This document shows, in pieces, positions 17,020-25,795 of a stretch of DNA of 64,000 nucleotides (positions are counted from its first letter, which is position 1; each line of letters starts with the position of its first letter). The notes beneath the pieces were generated by a model. It made no database searches and was not told the DNA's origin. It saw only the letters and a program-made list of their open reading frames with translations. The DNA comes from Corynebacterium cystitidis (lineage in GTDB: Bacteria > Actinomycetota > Actinomycetes > Mycobacteriales > Mycobacteriaceae): NCBI RefSeq assembly GCF_900187295.1, contig NZ_LT906473.1:2480001-2544000 (forward strand), given 5' to 3'. The translations under genes were made by a program, and so were the position numbers.

Positions 17020-17928
17020 CTACGGCAGAGCCGGGATGGACGGGATGGCTGGCACCTCTACGGGAACCAGCTCAGGTGCACCAGTGGGAACCAGCCAATC
17101 GCGCGGAATCGCGTTGGTAATCTCCACCGGGGTCTCTGGTGGCAGCGCATCAACTACCCGCTGGGCTGGGGCCTGGATTGGCCCTACCGAGCTGGTCAGG
17201 GGCTGCTGCCCGGGCGCAGAACCAGGTGCGGGGTGAGCAATCGGGCCGACAGCGGGGCCAACGCCGAAGCCCCGTAGAGCATCGTTGGTGTTGGTGGCCG
17301 CGTCACCGTACGTCATCACGGCTGCGGAAAAACCGTGGCCGTAGCTTGCGGTTGCGGTCGCTGAGACGCGGTCGTTCGACCAGCCGAACTTGGTGCCCTG
17401 CACCCCGGGCAGACGGGACGTGCCATAGTTTTGGGCGAAGCCGTCGGCGGCTATCGGTGTGGCACCAGCCATGCCCCGAAACACTGGTGCTGCGACGGGA
17501 TCAGGCTTAATGGCCTCAATGAAACGGGAGACGTCCACAGCAGAGGTCCGCGAGCTACCCCAGTACCCATTGCGGTAGGTGGAGCCGAGTCCGAACTGGC
17601 GAGCGATCTCGTCGATCGCCTGCGGGTAGGTGCGGTCCATGTTGTTAGCAATATTGTCATCAGACACACGCAACATCTGTTCGACCTGTGCCTTGTGGTG
17701 TGGTGCGCCGTTATAAAGCACCCAGTATCCTAGGTACAGCTTGCTCAGGCTGAGTGCAGGCCGGGCCTCATACCCGTTTGGGGAGGCAGCGACTGTGCCG
17801 TCGGAATAGACCACAGCCAGCGAGGAGCGCGGGTTCATCCCTTCGGGATTCAACGTGACGGCCTGGGCAGCAGGTGCCAGGCCGAACGCGATAGCAAGGG
17901 CGATAAGGATGCCCCACAACTTCTTCAT
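17020..17928 (-). CDS. Secreted SxxK serine hydrolase (beta-lactamase/PBP fold)
   Basis: Exported protein with a clear Sec signal peptide (MKKLWGILIALAIAFGLAPA, cleavage near AQA at about residue 23). The penicillin-recognising fold is suggested by SLSK (SxxK) near residue 62, SDDNIANNM in the SxN position near residue 99, and QGTKFGWS in the KTG position. The last roughly 90 residues are Pro-rich and of low complexity. Length is 302 residues. It is more likely a cell-envelope hydrolase than a resistance enzyme. It belongs to the same broad class as the lipoprotein at 61642-62505. Confidence 0.72.
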   Translation of the reverse strand: MKKLWGILIALAIAFGLAPAAQAVTLNPEGMNPRSSLAVVYSDGTVAASPNGYEARPALSLSKLYLGYWVLYNGAPHHKAQVEQMLRVSDDNIANNMDRTYPQAIDEIARQFGLGSTYRNGYWGSSRTSAVDVSRFIEAIKPDPVAAPVFRGMAGATPIAADGFAQNYGTSRLPGVQGTKFGWSNDRVSATATASYGHGFSAAVMTYGDAATNTNDALRGFGVGPAVGPIAHPAPGSAPGQQPLTSSVGPIQAPAQRVVDALPPETPVEITNAIPRDWLVPTGAPELVPVEVPAIPSIPALP

Positions 17929-18021
17929 GGTGGTTACCGCCTTTACGAAGTTACGGAGTAATTTTCCAGCTGAAGGTAGTATGCGCTGATTATAGCGTGT
18001 TCTTACTGGTTTGAGCGTGGA

Positions 18022-18867
18022 TCACAGATTAAGGATCGAGTCTGCCTCACTCAAATCTTCTTCAGGCACAGGCTCCGGTGTCTCGCAGAATGTGACTGTT
18101 GCGCCAGTGGCATCGCTGACAAGCAGCAGCGGGCCAAACGACGACTGCTCCGGGCCACGAATCACCTCACCACCGAACTCAGTGACCAGCCGGGAGGCCT
18201 CGTCAATGTCACGTACACCCAGGTAGGATTGCCAGAACCCAGGAACCTCGTTGGGGAACTGGTCAGTAGCGTCCCACAAGCCGGCAAAGGCGGCGCCATC
18301 CTCCAATACCAGCGAGTAGCCGTCTTGGGTGGCGGTTTCCCAGTTGAATAAGCCCCGGTAAAAGTCCGCGACCTGATCAAAGTGGCCGGTGGCGGTGTAC
18401 TCGTGCCACACGGGGGTGCCCGGCTCGCCCGCTGCCACGAAGGAGTCCTCGCCGGCTGGCTGAATCAAGCCAAACAGACCATCCGCGTTGTCGGCGCACA
18501 GTGCCATCTGCCCTAGTGATACCTCGGTGGCTGGCGAAAGCACCCGTCCTCCGAGCTCTTCGACGCGGTCGCAGTCCGCAGTGATATCCGCTGACAAGAA
18601 TTGGGTGACCCATGTGTCGGTGCTGGAAGCCTCTTGCGGCTGCTGAATGAAACCGGCTACCGGCAGACCCTCAAGGCGTGCGACGATATAGTCGGATTCC
18701 GCATGGTTTTCTGCATGGTTTTCTGCATCCGCTGCGCTGGTGCTGTCCGTGTGGACTCCTACCTTCCACCCGAGCACCTTGGAGTAGAAGTAGGTGGACT
18801 TCCGCAGATCTTTGGTGGACATGTCGACCCAGTAGGGCATGCCTGGTCGTGCTTCAAAAGCTGGCAT
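18022..18867 (-). CDS. VOC-superfamily (glyoxalase-like) protein with two domains
   Basis: The protein has two tandem vicinal-oxygen-chelate modules, each starting with a typical strand (PYWVDMSTKDLRKSTYFYSK and PVWHEYTATGHFDQVADFYR) and followed by an FY..LGW/LFNW segment. Such proteins are often annotated as hydroxylases or glyoxalase/bleomycin-resistance proteins; the reaction is unknown. ATG 18867 with GGAGGG upstream is preferred; an earlier in-frame ATG at 18906 would overlap the S4 gene end. About 281 residues. Probably cotranscribed with the S4-domain gene before it. Confidence 0.75.
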   Translation of the reverse strand: MPAFEARPGMPYWVDMSTKDLRKSTYFYSKVLGWKVGVHTDSTSAADAENHAENHAESDYIVARLEGLPVAGFIQQPQEASSTDTWVTQFLSADITADCDRVEELGGRVLSPATEVSLGQMALCADNADGLFGLIQPAGEDSFVAAGEPGTPVWHEYTATGHFDQVADFYRGLFNWETATQDGYSLVLEDGAAFAGLWDATDQFPNEVPGFWQSYLGVRDIDEASRLVTEFGGEVIRGPEQSSFGPLLLVSDATGATVTFCETPEPVPEEDLSEADSILNL

Positions 18868-18871
18868 TGGC

Positions 18872-19162
18872 TTAGAGATCCCTCCACTTTTCGGGGTCAA
18901 AATCATCGTTTGCGGTGCGTTCGTCGAAGTAGTCGCCGGCGTTGGTAGCGTCGGTGTCAGTGCTGACGGTAGCTGTGACTCCCCCCACTAAGACTTGGTC
19001 GCCATCGCGCAGCGTCTTTCCGCGCTGAGTCACCACCTCACCATTGACCTGCACCTCACCAGAGGCGATGACCTCCTTGGCGTGCCCGCCGGTTTCCACC
19101 AGGTTGGCTAGCTTGAGGAATTGGCCCAGTTTGATGGATTCTCCGCTAATCGCAATGTCCAT
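18872..19162 (-). CDS. Small S4-domain RNA-binding protein (YbcJ-like)
   Basis: The 96-residue protein carries an S4 RNA-binding fold: IKLGQFLKLANLVETGGHAK, then VIASGEVQVNGEVVTQRGKTL and RDGDQVLVGG. The tail (about residues 70-96) is acidic. Likely a ribosome- or rRNA-associated factor by family analogy. It ends 5 bases before the preferred VOC start. Confidence 0.85.
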   Translation of the reverse strand: MDIAISGESIKLGQFLKLANLVETGGHAKEVIASGEVQVNGEVVTQRGKTLRDGDQVLVGGVTATVSTDTDATNAGDYFDERTANDDFDPEKWRDL

Positions 19163-19208
19163 AGTGCCCCACCTTATCCGAATCCGGTGTGAAGCTCAGG
19201 CCAACACC

Positions 19209-19844
19209 TCACATGATCAGCTCAGCCATACCGTCCACCACCATCCAAATTCCCAGCGCCACGAACAGCACGCCGGCTACTACATCAACCAACCAGCCGT
19301 AGCGCTCTAGCGGGCGCGCGATTACATGGATCAGCAACGCAAACCCCACAAACCACGCCACACCAGTCACGATGAGAGTGACAGCGATGATTACCATCCA
19401 CTCCCACCCCATCCCCGGGCGCACGAACTGCGCGAACACCGCCCCGAAGAATAGCACCGCCTTGGGGTTTGAGAGGTTCGTCGTTAAGCCCAAGCGGAGC
19501 GCGCGTGACGACGACATCCCCGGCCCACGCAACACACGCGTATTCGTGGCGTTGCGCGACTGCAATCCGCCGCGTATCGACGAAGCCCCCATCCACAACA
19601 AGTACGCACCACCAATCAGCTGCAAGGCACCGAGGATGTCGGGGAACGTTTGAATGAGCGCCGACAGGCCCAACAGTGATGCCAGAATCCAAAAAGTGTT
19701 GCCCACCATGATGCCCAGTGCGCAGGCCACGGCGTTGGCACGTGACTTGGTGCCGATGCGGATGATCTGGAACAGGTCGGGGCCGGGGCTGGCGATAGCG
19801 GCCAGCCACACACCGATCATCGCGAGATACGAGGCGAAAGTCAT
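19209..19844 (-). CDS. LysE/RhtB-family amino-acid exporter
   Basis: Six-helix membrane exporter. The N-terminal ASPGPDLFQIIRIG motif and the GGAYLLWMGASSIRGG segment are diagnostic of LysE/RhtB translocators. The 211 residues are normal. The substrate is not predictable: lysine, homoserine, threonine or another small compound are all possible. The gene follows the SDR gene, separated by a GC-rich repeat with hairpin, so it probably has its own transcript. Confidence 0.85.
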   Translation of the reverse strand: MTFASYLAMIGVWLAAIASPGPDLFQIIRIGTKSRANAVACALGIMVGNTFWILASLLGLSALIQTFPDILGALQLIGGAYLLWMGASSIRGGLQSRNATNTRVLRGPGMSSSRALRLGLTTNLSNPKAVLFFGAVFAQFVRPGMGWEWMVIIAVTLIVTGVAWFVGFALLIHVIARPLERYGWLVDVVAGVLFVALGIWMVVDGMAELIM

Positions 19845-19853
19845 GCGGAAAGT

Positions 19854-19934
19854 GTAGCGCGCCCTTTCCCGGTCGGGCGTCGAAACCTCTCCCGTAGCGC
19901 GCCCTTTCCCGGTCGGGCGCCAGCCCGACGCTAC
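19854..19934. repeat. Direct GC-rich repeat with terminator-like hairpin
   Basis: A 26-base sequence beginning GTAGCGCGCCC occurs at 19854-19879 and again at 19894-19919 (period 40). The second copy runs into a perfect hairpin, GTCGGGC (19912-19918)/GCCCGAC (19923-19929). Outside that, GTAGCG (19894-19899) pairs with CGCTAC (19929-19934). It sits between the SDR stop and the LysE start and could terminate SDR transcription. Confidence 0.6.
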
Positions 19935-20647
19935 GCCTGGTCGCGCGGCATGATATTCATCGTGTCGATGTTGACGTGCTTCGGCAGGCTAGCCACCCAG
20001 CGCACGGCTTCGGCCACATCCTCGGCGGTGAGGTTGAGTTTGCCCTTATAGACGGCATCAGCTCGCGCTTCGTCGCCTTTGAAGCGTTTGCGGGAGAAGT
20101 CTGTCCACACCCGCCCCGGGTCGATTTCGCTGATGCGGATGGGGTTGTCGGCTTCCTCGATACGCATCGCACGCGTTAGCGCCCGAACGCCATGTTTCGC
20201 CGCGTTATAACCAGCACCTCCCGCATAGGGGCTGAAGCCGGCGATCGATCCGATGTTGATGATCAGCCCTTCCGCTTCAATCAGCTTGGGGTACAGTGCC
20301 TTGGTCACGCGCACCAGCCCCAGCACGTTGACCTCGTACATAAAACGCCAGTCATCTTCCACGGCGGCGCGCACCGGGTCCAGCCCGCGCGCCCCGCCCG
20401 CATTGTTGACCAGCAAGTCCACGCGTTCGAGCTTATCGACGAGGGCGTCGACCGATTCCTGGCTAGTCACATCAAGCTCGACGGGAATCCCGCCGATCTC
20501 TTCTGCCACACGGGTGATGTTGTCCACGTTGCGGGCGGCCACGTACACGGTCCACCCGTCTTGTGCGAGGGCTCGGGCGCTGGCCTCTCCGATGCCTTCG
20601 GAGCCGCCGGTGACCACTGCGATCTTCTGGCTTTCTGGGTTGTTCAT
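19931..20647 (-). CDS. Short-chain dehydrogenase/reductase (YdfG-like)
   Basis: Classical SDR of 238 residues from ATG 20647. The cofactor motif is TGGSEGIGEA, then NNAGGA, and the catalytic Ser...Tyr-x3-Lys is in NIGSIAGFSPYAGGAGYNAAKHG. The sequence resembles YdfG-type 3-hydroxy-acid/serine dehydrogenases, but the substrate is not determined. An in-frame start 60 bases earlier lacks support. The gene is followed by alkB upstream on the same strand, about 70 bases away. Confidence 0.85.
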   Translation of the reverse strand: MNNPESQKIAVVTGGSEGIGEASARALAQDGWTVYVAARNVDNITRVAEEIGGIPVELDVTSQESVDALVDKLERVDLLVNNAGGARGLDPVRAAVEDDWRFMYEVNVLGLVRVTKALYPKLIEAEGLIINIGSIAGFSPYAGGAGYNAAKHGVRALTRAMRIEEADNPIRISEIDPGRVWTDFSRKRFKGDEARADAVYKGKLNLTAEDVAEAVRWVASLPKHVNIDTMNIMPRDQA

Positions 20648-20717
20648 AGGTCCCAGGGTAGTCAGTTTCACCCGTTTCACACTCAGCGCAGGGTGGGGTT
20701 GAAACACCGCGCTGATG

Positions 20718-21368
20718 TCAAGGCACCACCTGGCGGATCGTGATGTTGATGCGGCCTTCCTTTAACCCGGTACCTGCTGGCCCCGTGCCGTCCCGCACGC
20801 CCAACACCCCGTGTTTCGCCCGCCGCGCCGGACCCCCAAATACAATCACATCCCCGCTGGTCAAAAGTACTTCATGGGTACCGGTGGCAGACTCGATGCG
20901 GAACACCGTCTCATCACCTATTGAAACACTGATCACCGCGTTGTTCGCCTCTTCTTCTGCATCCACGTGCATTCCCATGCCAGTTCCCGGTGGGTAGTAG
21001 TTCACCAACGCAGTCTCGGCACGCACAGTGTTTCCCACCAGCTGATCCAACTGATACGCCTGGGCAAGGGCATCGTCGGCAAGCACCTGAAAATTCTGGG
21101 GCACGGGTGGGACCTTGTACCCGTCCACCTCGCGCACGAGGCGGTAGGGGTTGGTGGCCCAGAAGTAGCCTAGCGAGAGGATATAGGCCTCCATCTGGCC
21201 GGTACCGACCTGGCGGCGGTGCATGCTTACCGGGGTGCCGGCCACCTGGCGGGCGATCTCGCGGGACTGTTCCACAAGGCGGCGCTGCTGTTCGAGATCA
21301 AGCATCCCTGGTAGGTGAACGATGCCCGGCGCGATGCGGGCGGGTGGGCGGGGGATCTCAAGCAACAT
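20718..21368 (-). CDS. alkB: AlkB-type 2-oxoglutarate/Fe(II) DNA repair dioxygenase
   Basis: Oxidative demethylase for alkylated bases. The Fe ligands are in GMHVDAEE (H-x-D), and the distal His and 2-oxoglutarate arginine region is in RAKHGV...RINITIRQV. NYYPPGTGMGMHVD is the family signature. ATG 21368 gives 217 residues, the same size as E. coli AlkB. The open frame extends further upstream but that part is not AlkB-like and runs through inverted repeats. Confidence 0.88.
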   Translation of the reverse strand: MLLEIPRPPARIAPGIVHLPGMLDLEQQRRLVEQSREIARQVAGTPVSMHRRQVGTGQMEAYILSLGYFWATNPYRLVREVDGYKVPPVPQNFQVLADDALAQAYQLDQLVGNTVRAETALVNYYPPGTGMGMHVDAEEEANNAVISVSIGDETVFRIESATGTHEVLLTSGDVIVFGGPARRAKHGVLGVRDGTGPAGTGLKEGRINITIRQVVP

Positions 21369-21717
21369 ACCCCGTACCCTAGGTACTCTGCCTGGAAAAG
21401 CCAACGCCAGCGACCACGTACGTGTAGTTCGATATCCGGCTAGGCCCAAGATGTCGCCTTGTGCCGGGCCTAGCCGAAACCGGCCGAGCCGGAACGGAAG
21501 GTACCGCCCTTTGCGCCACCCTTGGGGCGCGTGCGCTTTTTGGTCGACAAATAACGGGTTTCCCCTCTGCGGAAGCGGGATTTGTCGACCGAAAAGTGCG
21601 CTGACGGGGCGTGGCACAAAGTGGGCATTCAGTACCAGGCGGGGATGAACGGCGGGTTAGGCTGCCCAGACAAGTTCCCAAGACAAGTTCCCAAGCAGAT
21701 TTACTAGACTCACACCC
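21369..21717. repeat. Intergenic region with two long inverted repeats
   Basis: No gene is seen. Two dyads stand out. CGGCTAGGCCC (21437-21447) pairs perfectly with GGGCCTAGCCG (21466-21476). GGTCGACAAAT (21542-21552) pairs with ATTTGTCGACC (21580-21590), and after one mismatch the pairing extends through CTTTT/AAAAG (21536-21540 and 21592-21596). The region lies between divergent alkB and hrpB, so operators or a decayed small element are both possible. Confidence 0.55.
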
Positions 21718-24054
21718 ATGTCCTTCAACCTCGACGCGATCGGCGCCGGTCTCCCTGTTGCTGGTGTGATTGGCCAGCTGCCAACCCAAGGCCCGCTCGT
21801 CGTCGAGGCCCCTCCCGGCACCGGCAAGACCACACTACTTCCACCCGCGATCAGCAACCTCACCCACAGGGGAGGAAAGGTGCTGGTCACAGCCCCGCGT
21901 CGGGTGGCCGTGCGCGCGGCAGCTCGTCGTTTAGCGCAGTTGGATCGGTCAAAGCTTGGCCAGCGTGTGGGCTACTCCATTCGGGGCGAGCATTACGACG
22001 GCTCCTTGGTGGAGTTTGTCACCCCGGCTGTGCTGCTGAACCGGTTGATGAAAGACCCGGAGCTGACTGGTATTAGCGCGGTGATCGTCGATGAGGTGCA
22101 TGAACGTCAACTGGATACGGACCTGGTCTTAGCCATGGTGATGGAGGTGGCCTCGCTGCGCGAGGACCTGTACTTAGCTGCCATGTCTGCAACCTTGGAT
22201 GCGCAGGCGTTGGCCGAGCACATGGGTGCGCAAATATTATCGACGGAAGCTGTGACCCACCCGCTGGAGATCAGCTACCACCCGCACGAGGGGCGCTCCC
22301 GTGGTACGCGCGAGTTTTACCAGCACGTGGCGGACCTCGCGGGCGGGGTTGAGCAAAGAAAGGAGACTGGTGCATCCTCCAACCGTGCGGCCTCCTCAAC
22401 CTCCGATGCGCGCGAGGAACGAGCGCGCACCCTCGTTTTCGTCCCCGGCGCCCGCGAGGTGGATTTGGTGTGCCAGGCGCTGCCCCACGCCGCTCCCCTG
22501 CACGGCCGTCTGACCAGCAAGGAGCAGGATGAGGCACTCAACGGTGATGCGCCTGTGGTTGTGTCCACAACTATCGCTGAGTCTTCCATCACCGTGCCGG
22601 GTGTGCACCGCGTGGTGGATGCCGGCCTGGCCCGGGTGCCGCGCCGCGACGCCGCCCGTAGCATGCAGGGCCTGGTCACGGTGTCTACTGCGCGTTCGAG
22701 TGCGGATCAGCGCGCGGGCCGTGCTGGCCGCCTTGGCCCCGGTACGGTGCTGCGCGCTTATTCGCAGGAAGACTACCAGCATTTTGCTCCCGAGATCACC
22801 CCAGAGATCGCCACCAGTGAACTGACTTCGGCTGCACTGGTCATGGCCGCGTGGGGCACACCTCGCGGCGAGGGCCTCCCGCTTATCGACGAGCCCCCGA
22901 CCCCTGCAATCCGTGACGCGGAGGAGGTGCTGCGTGCCCTGGGTGCCGTGGATGAAACAGGACATATCACCGACCACGGCACCGCTTTGGCCCGGATGCC
23001 GTTGGATCCTCGGTTGGCGTCGGCGCTGGTGAAACATGGTGCGGGAGCTGCGAACACCGTGGCTGCACTGGCAGAAGGGGTGTCGGGTGATTTGGACCGC
23101 GTGCGTGCCCCGAAAAGCCAGGTCGACAGATTGAAAAAGTTGGTAGACAACAAAGGTCCGGTTACTGCTGGCGAGGTTGTGGCCAGCGCTTTTCCGGGCT
23201 GGGTGGGCAAGCGCGTGGGCGAGGAGTACCTGCTGGCGGCGGGTACGCGGGCCACGTTGGACCACTCCTTGGGGGCGCTGCGGGCGTCCGAGTGGATCGC
23301 CGCTGCCGAGGTGCAACTGACGGCACGCGGCGCAATCATCCGGTCGGCTGCGATTCTGGGCGGGGCGCCAGAACAGCGCATTACCGAAGAGACGCGAGCC
23401 ACCCTCGACGGCGGCAAAGTGCGTGGGAGGAAAGTGAAGGCGATCGGGGCGATTGAGCTCAGCTCAACTCCGGTGCAGCTCTCCCCTGCGGAAGCAGCCG
23501 AGGCGCTCAGTAACGTTGGAATCGAGCACTTCCACTTTTCTGAGAAGGCCCAAGCACTCAAAGACCGCCTAGATTTTGCACACGAGCACCTCGGTGAACC
23601 GTGGCCCGATGTGAGCAAGGGCGACTACACACCTGAGGTGATGGAGCTGGCCAAAGGGGCGTCGTTAAGCGCGATCGATATGTACCCGGCACTACTTCGT
23701 CAACTGCCGTGGCCGGAAGCATCGCGTTTCGACGAGCTGGTGCCCGCGCGCTTAAGCGTGCCCAGCGGGTCGAGTCCGCGGATTTCCTACGCCACCGAAA
23801 GGCCGATTGTGCGGGTGAAGCTGCAGGAATGTTTCGGCCTGGCGGCTAGCCCAGAGGTGTGCGGGGTGCGGGTGCTGTTCCATCTGCTTTCTCCGGCCGG
23901 GCGCGAGCTGGCGGTAACCGATGACCTAAGCAGCTTCTGGGACGGGCCGTACCAGGACGTGCGCAAGGAGATGCGCGGACGCTACCCCAAACACCCGTGG
24001 CCCGAAGACCCGTGGACAGCACCAGCCACCGCACGGACGAAAAAGCGGATGTGA
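21718..24054 (+). CDS. hrpB: ATP-dependent RNA helicase HrpB
   Basis: DEAH/RHA-family helicase of 778 residues. Walker A APPGTGKTT (GTGKT at 34-38), DEVH box at 125-128, SAT at 157-159, motif VI in SADQRAGRAGRLGPG, and the HrpB-specific C-terminus PKHPWPEDPWTAP. The cellular role is presumed to lie in RNA metabolism. The start at ATG 21718 has no strong ribosome site but matches the family N-terminus. The gene marks the left border of the toxin island. Confidence 0.93.
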   Translation: MSFNLDAIGAGLPVAGVIGQLPTQGPLVVEAPPGTGKTTLLPPAISNLTHRGGKVLVTAPRRVAVRAAARRLAQLDRSKLGQRVGYSIRGEHYDGSLVEFVTPAVLLNRLMKDPELTGISAVIVDEVHERQLDTDLVLAMVMEVASLREDLYLAAMSATLDAQALAEHMGAQILSTEAVTHPLEISYHPHEGRSRGTREFYQHVADLAGGVEQRKETGASSNRAASSTSDAREERARTLVFVPGAREVDLVCQALPHAAPLHGRLTSKEQDEALNGDAPVVVSTTIAESSITVPGVHRVVDAGLARVPRRDAARSMQGLVTVSTARSSADQRAGRAGRLGPGTVLRAYSQEDYQHFAPEITPEIATSELTSAALVMAAWGTPRGEGLPLIDEPPTPAIRDAEEVLRALGAVDETGHITDHGTALARMPLDPRLASALVKHGAGAANTVAALAEGVSGDLDRVRAPKSQVDRLKKLVDNKGPVTAGEVVASAFPGWVGKRVGEEYLLAAGTRATLDHSLGALRASEWIAAAEVQLTARGAIIRSAAILGGAPEQRITEETRATLDGGKVRGRKVKAIGAIELSSTPVQLSPAEAAEALSNVGIEHFHFSEKAQALKDRLDFAHEHLGEPWPDVSKGDYTPEVMELAKGASLSAIDMYPALLRQLPWPEASRFDELVPARLSVPSGSSPRISYATERPIVRVKLQECFGLAASPEVCGVRVLFHLLSPAGRELAVTDDLSSFWDGPYQDVRKEMRGRYPKHPWPEDPWTAPATARTKKRM

Positions 24055-24234
24055 AAGACCCTGATTTTTAGTCAGCTGGAGCACGCAAGGCCTAGCCGGC
24101 TATGCCACCACAGAGTTTCGTGACCGTGTGACCCGCCCCGTTGTATCTCCGACTTCGGTACAGGGGGATTGCTCTTGCTCGCCAAACATGATCCAGACGT
24201 AAGCCTTGTCTAGCCAGTCGAATCCTCGAAGAAA
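24055..24234 (-). other. Possible 3' extension or fragment behind the small island gene
   Basis: On the minus strand, directly after the stop of the 24235-24804 gene and in the same frame, about 45 further codons are open: FLRGFDWLDKAYVWIMFGEQ and on to a stop. The composition looks protein-like, so the upstream gene may once have been longer. A palindrome TAGCCGGCTA near 24091-24102 resembles the CGGCTAGGC repeat left of hrpB. Confidence 0.3.
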
Positions 24235-24804
24235 CTATGTGGCAGGATGCTCCACCCCGATGTTTGCCACAGCAACATCAGTCCACGGATCAGTAGCAAA
24301 ACGAGACTGCTTCAACCACTGAAACCTCTCATCCAGACGAGACTGCTTACGCCGCGAAATCCCCCTCACAATAAGCACCTGCCCCTCATGCAGGATCTCA
24401 CCATCCAAACGCAGAAAACGATTCATCTGATCAAAATTCCGCTTATGAGGCACTTCATCAATCATGCTCCAATCTGAACTGAGCATCATATCTGCCTCAC
24501 GACCTTCGGCATACTGGTACTTTTCCATCTCATCAACAATATAAGTGATATCAAGATCTTTAGCACCCACCATAATCGCCACCGAAAAGAACTTCCGGGT
24601 AGCCGGATCATCAAACGAGCGTTCCGCATAAGGACGAAGATTCTCAATAATCTCCTTCCGCTGTTCTCGCGTCGTTGCTTTACGTAACTCCCTATCCCAC
24701 AAAACCTGATCCATGTCAAAGTCCGGAACCGTCCGGTAAATAATTCCATCTATAAATTCATTAACCTCAGGAATGGTAGCGTATGGATTCACAAACTCAG
24801 ACAC
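24235..24804 (-). CDS. Small island protein of unknown function, last in the toxin cluster
   Basis: GTG 24804 is preferred because AGGAGG lies eight bases upstream; an in-frame ATG at 24837 overlaps that site. The 189-residue product is soluble, acidic and rich in Phe/Tyr/Trp, without signal peptide or TM helix. I recognise no family. Its place after two toxin-immunity pairs on the same strand suggests another immunity protein whose toxin is lost. The in-frame open stretch beyond its stop hints at a nonsense mutation. Confidence 0.6.
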   Translation of the reverse strand: MSEFVNPYATIPEVNEFIDGIIYRTVPDFDMDQVLWDRELRKATTREQRKEIIENLRPYAERSFDDPATRKFFSVAIMVGAKDLDITYIVDEMEKYQYAEGREADMMLSSDWSMIDEVPHKRNFDQMNRFLRLDGEILHEGQVLIVRGISRRKQSRLDERFQWLKQSRFATDPWTDVAVANIGVEHPAT

Positions 24805-24956
24805 AACAAAACCTCCTTGGTTCACAAAAATTGACACAGGGTCAGATCCCTACTCCAGACAACCCACACACTCGTTGCAAGCCCCGTACAGCCACGCGGA
24901 CCTACATCCAGACCACCCCTACTCCTGCCCGGAAGGCTTAGTTGGGCTGTGTCAAG

Positions 24957-25784
24957 TTAAGGCCGTAACTCTAGCGCAGCGGTCGAAACATAAAGACACA
25001 TCCTCAAAAACTCAATATCCGACTCCCGATACGGCGCCGTTACCTCCTGGAAACGCTCCAACGAGGTAATCGACTCATCATGGACGCTGTCATACACCTC
25101 AAACCGGCCATCAGCAAACACATACCCAATCACCGCATCCAACGCCTCCAACCACTGAGCCATATCAGTGTTAATCCTCGGCCACTGCTGCTCAATCCTC
25201 GGCCACCGATACAACCATACAGTCAACTCAGTTGGCCAGGGTTGACGAAGATCACCGAGAAAGCATTCATCCAAGTAACGCTCAATATTCTGCGGTGCAT
25301 CAAAATCACCCAACACAAAATACTCAGGATCACGCTTATGCGACGGCCGATCCGGATGAAAATACGTCAACTGCGGTACGAGCAAAGTCCCAGACTTCGT
25401 CCGCTCCGAAGGCAGAATAAAAGCAACCGACTGATCCTCATTCCACACCTGATCACCACCAAACACAGACAACCGACCCTCGTACTGCTTGTTCCACTGC
25501 TCCACAAACCGGTACGGATCAGACACATCAAGCCCATCAACCAACGGCAACGACAACGCCCACTTGATCGTCCTCTCCACAATAACGCCATCCACAATCG
25601 TCCACAACGACTTGGGAACGTAGTTCTGCACGCCAAACTCAGCGGTCATATACACATACTCAACACCCTGAGATACCACCCGCTGGACCTCAAACTCAGG
25701 ATCTTCCTCAAACACCGAGAAATCACAATCACCAAAATCATGATCCAACAAAAAACTCGGCTCAAACGACACCTCAGACGGCAT
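24957..25784 (-). CDS. Predicted immunity protein for the orphan RHS tip
   Basis: The 275-residue soluble protein is paralogous to the one at 26871-27716. The ends are nearly the same (LEPSFLL-type start, SDPYRFVEQWNKQYEG, HKRDPEYFVLG, DAVIGYVFADGRFEVYD, ESITSLERFQEVTAPYRES, AALELRP) and the middle is diverged. Each copy starts about 11 bases after the stop of an RHS toxin tip, which is the classic toxin-then-immunity order. It should neutralise the toxin tip encoded at 25796-26461. The family name is not known to me; the role is inferred from position and pairing. Confidence 0.7.
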   Translation of the reverse strand: MPSEVSFEPSFLLDHDFGDCDFSVFEEDPEFEVQRVVSQGVEYVYMTAEFGVQNYVPKSLWTIVDGVIVERTIKWALSLPLVDGLDVSDPYRFVEQWNKQYEGRLSVFGGDQVWNEDQSVAFILPSERTKSGTLLVPQLTYFHPDRPSHKRDPEYFVLGDFDAPQNIERYLDECFLGDLRQPWPTELTVWLYRWPRIEQQWPRINTDMAQWLEALDAVIGYVFADGRFEVYDSVHDESITSLERFQEVTAPYRESDIEFLRMCLYVSTAALELRP

Positions 25785-25795
25785 AACACACCTCT

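Noticed and set aside
17020..17928. Annotation as an antibiotic-resistance beta-lactamase
   Set aside because: The SxxK-type motifs are present, but the SDN and KTG boxes are altered and the context gives no resistance genes; serine hydrolase is the safer call.
24830..24860. GGGTCAGATCCC-like sequence as an insertion-sequence end
   Set aside because: No matching second end, target duplication or transposase fragment is present nearby.
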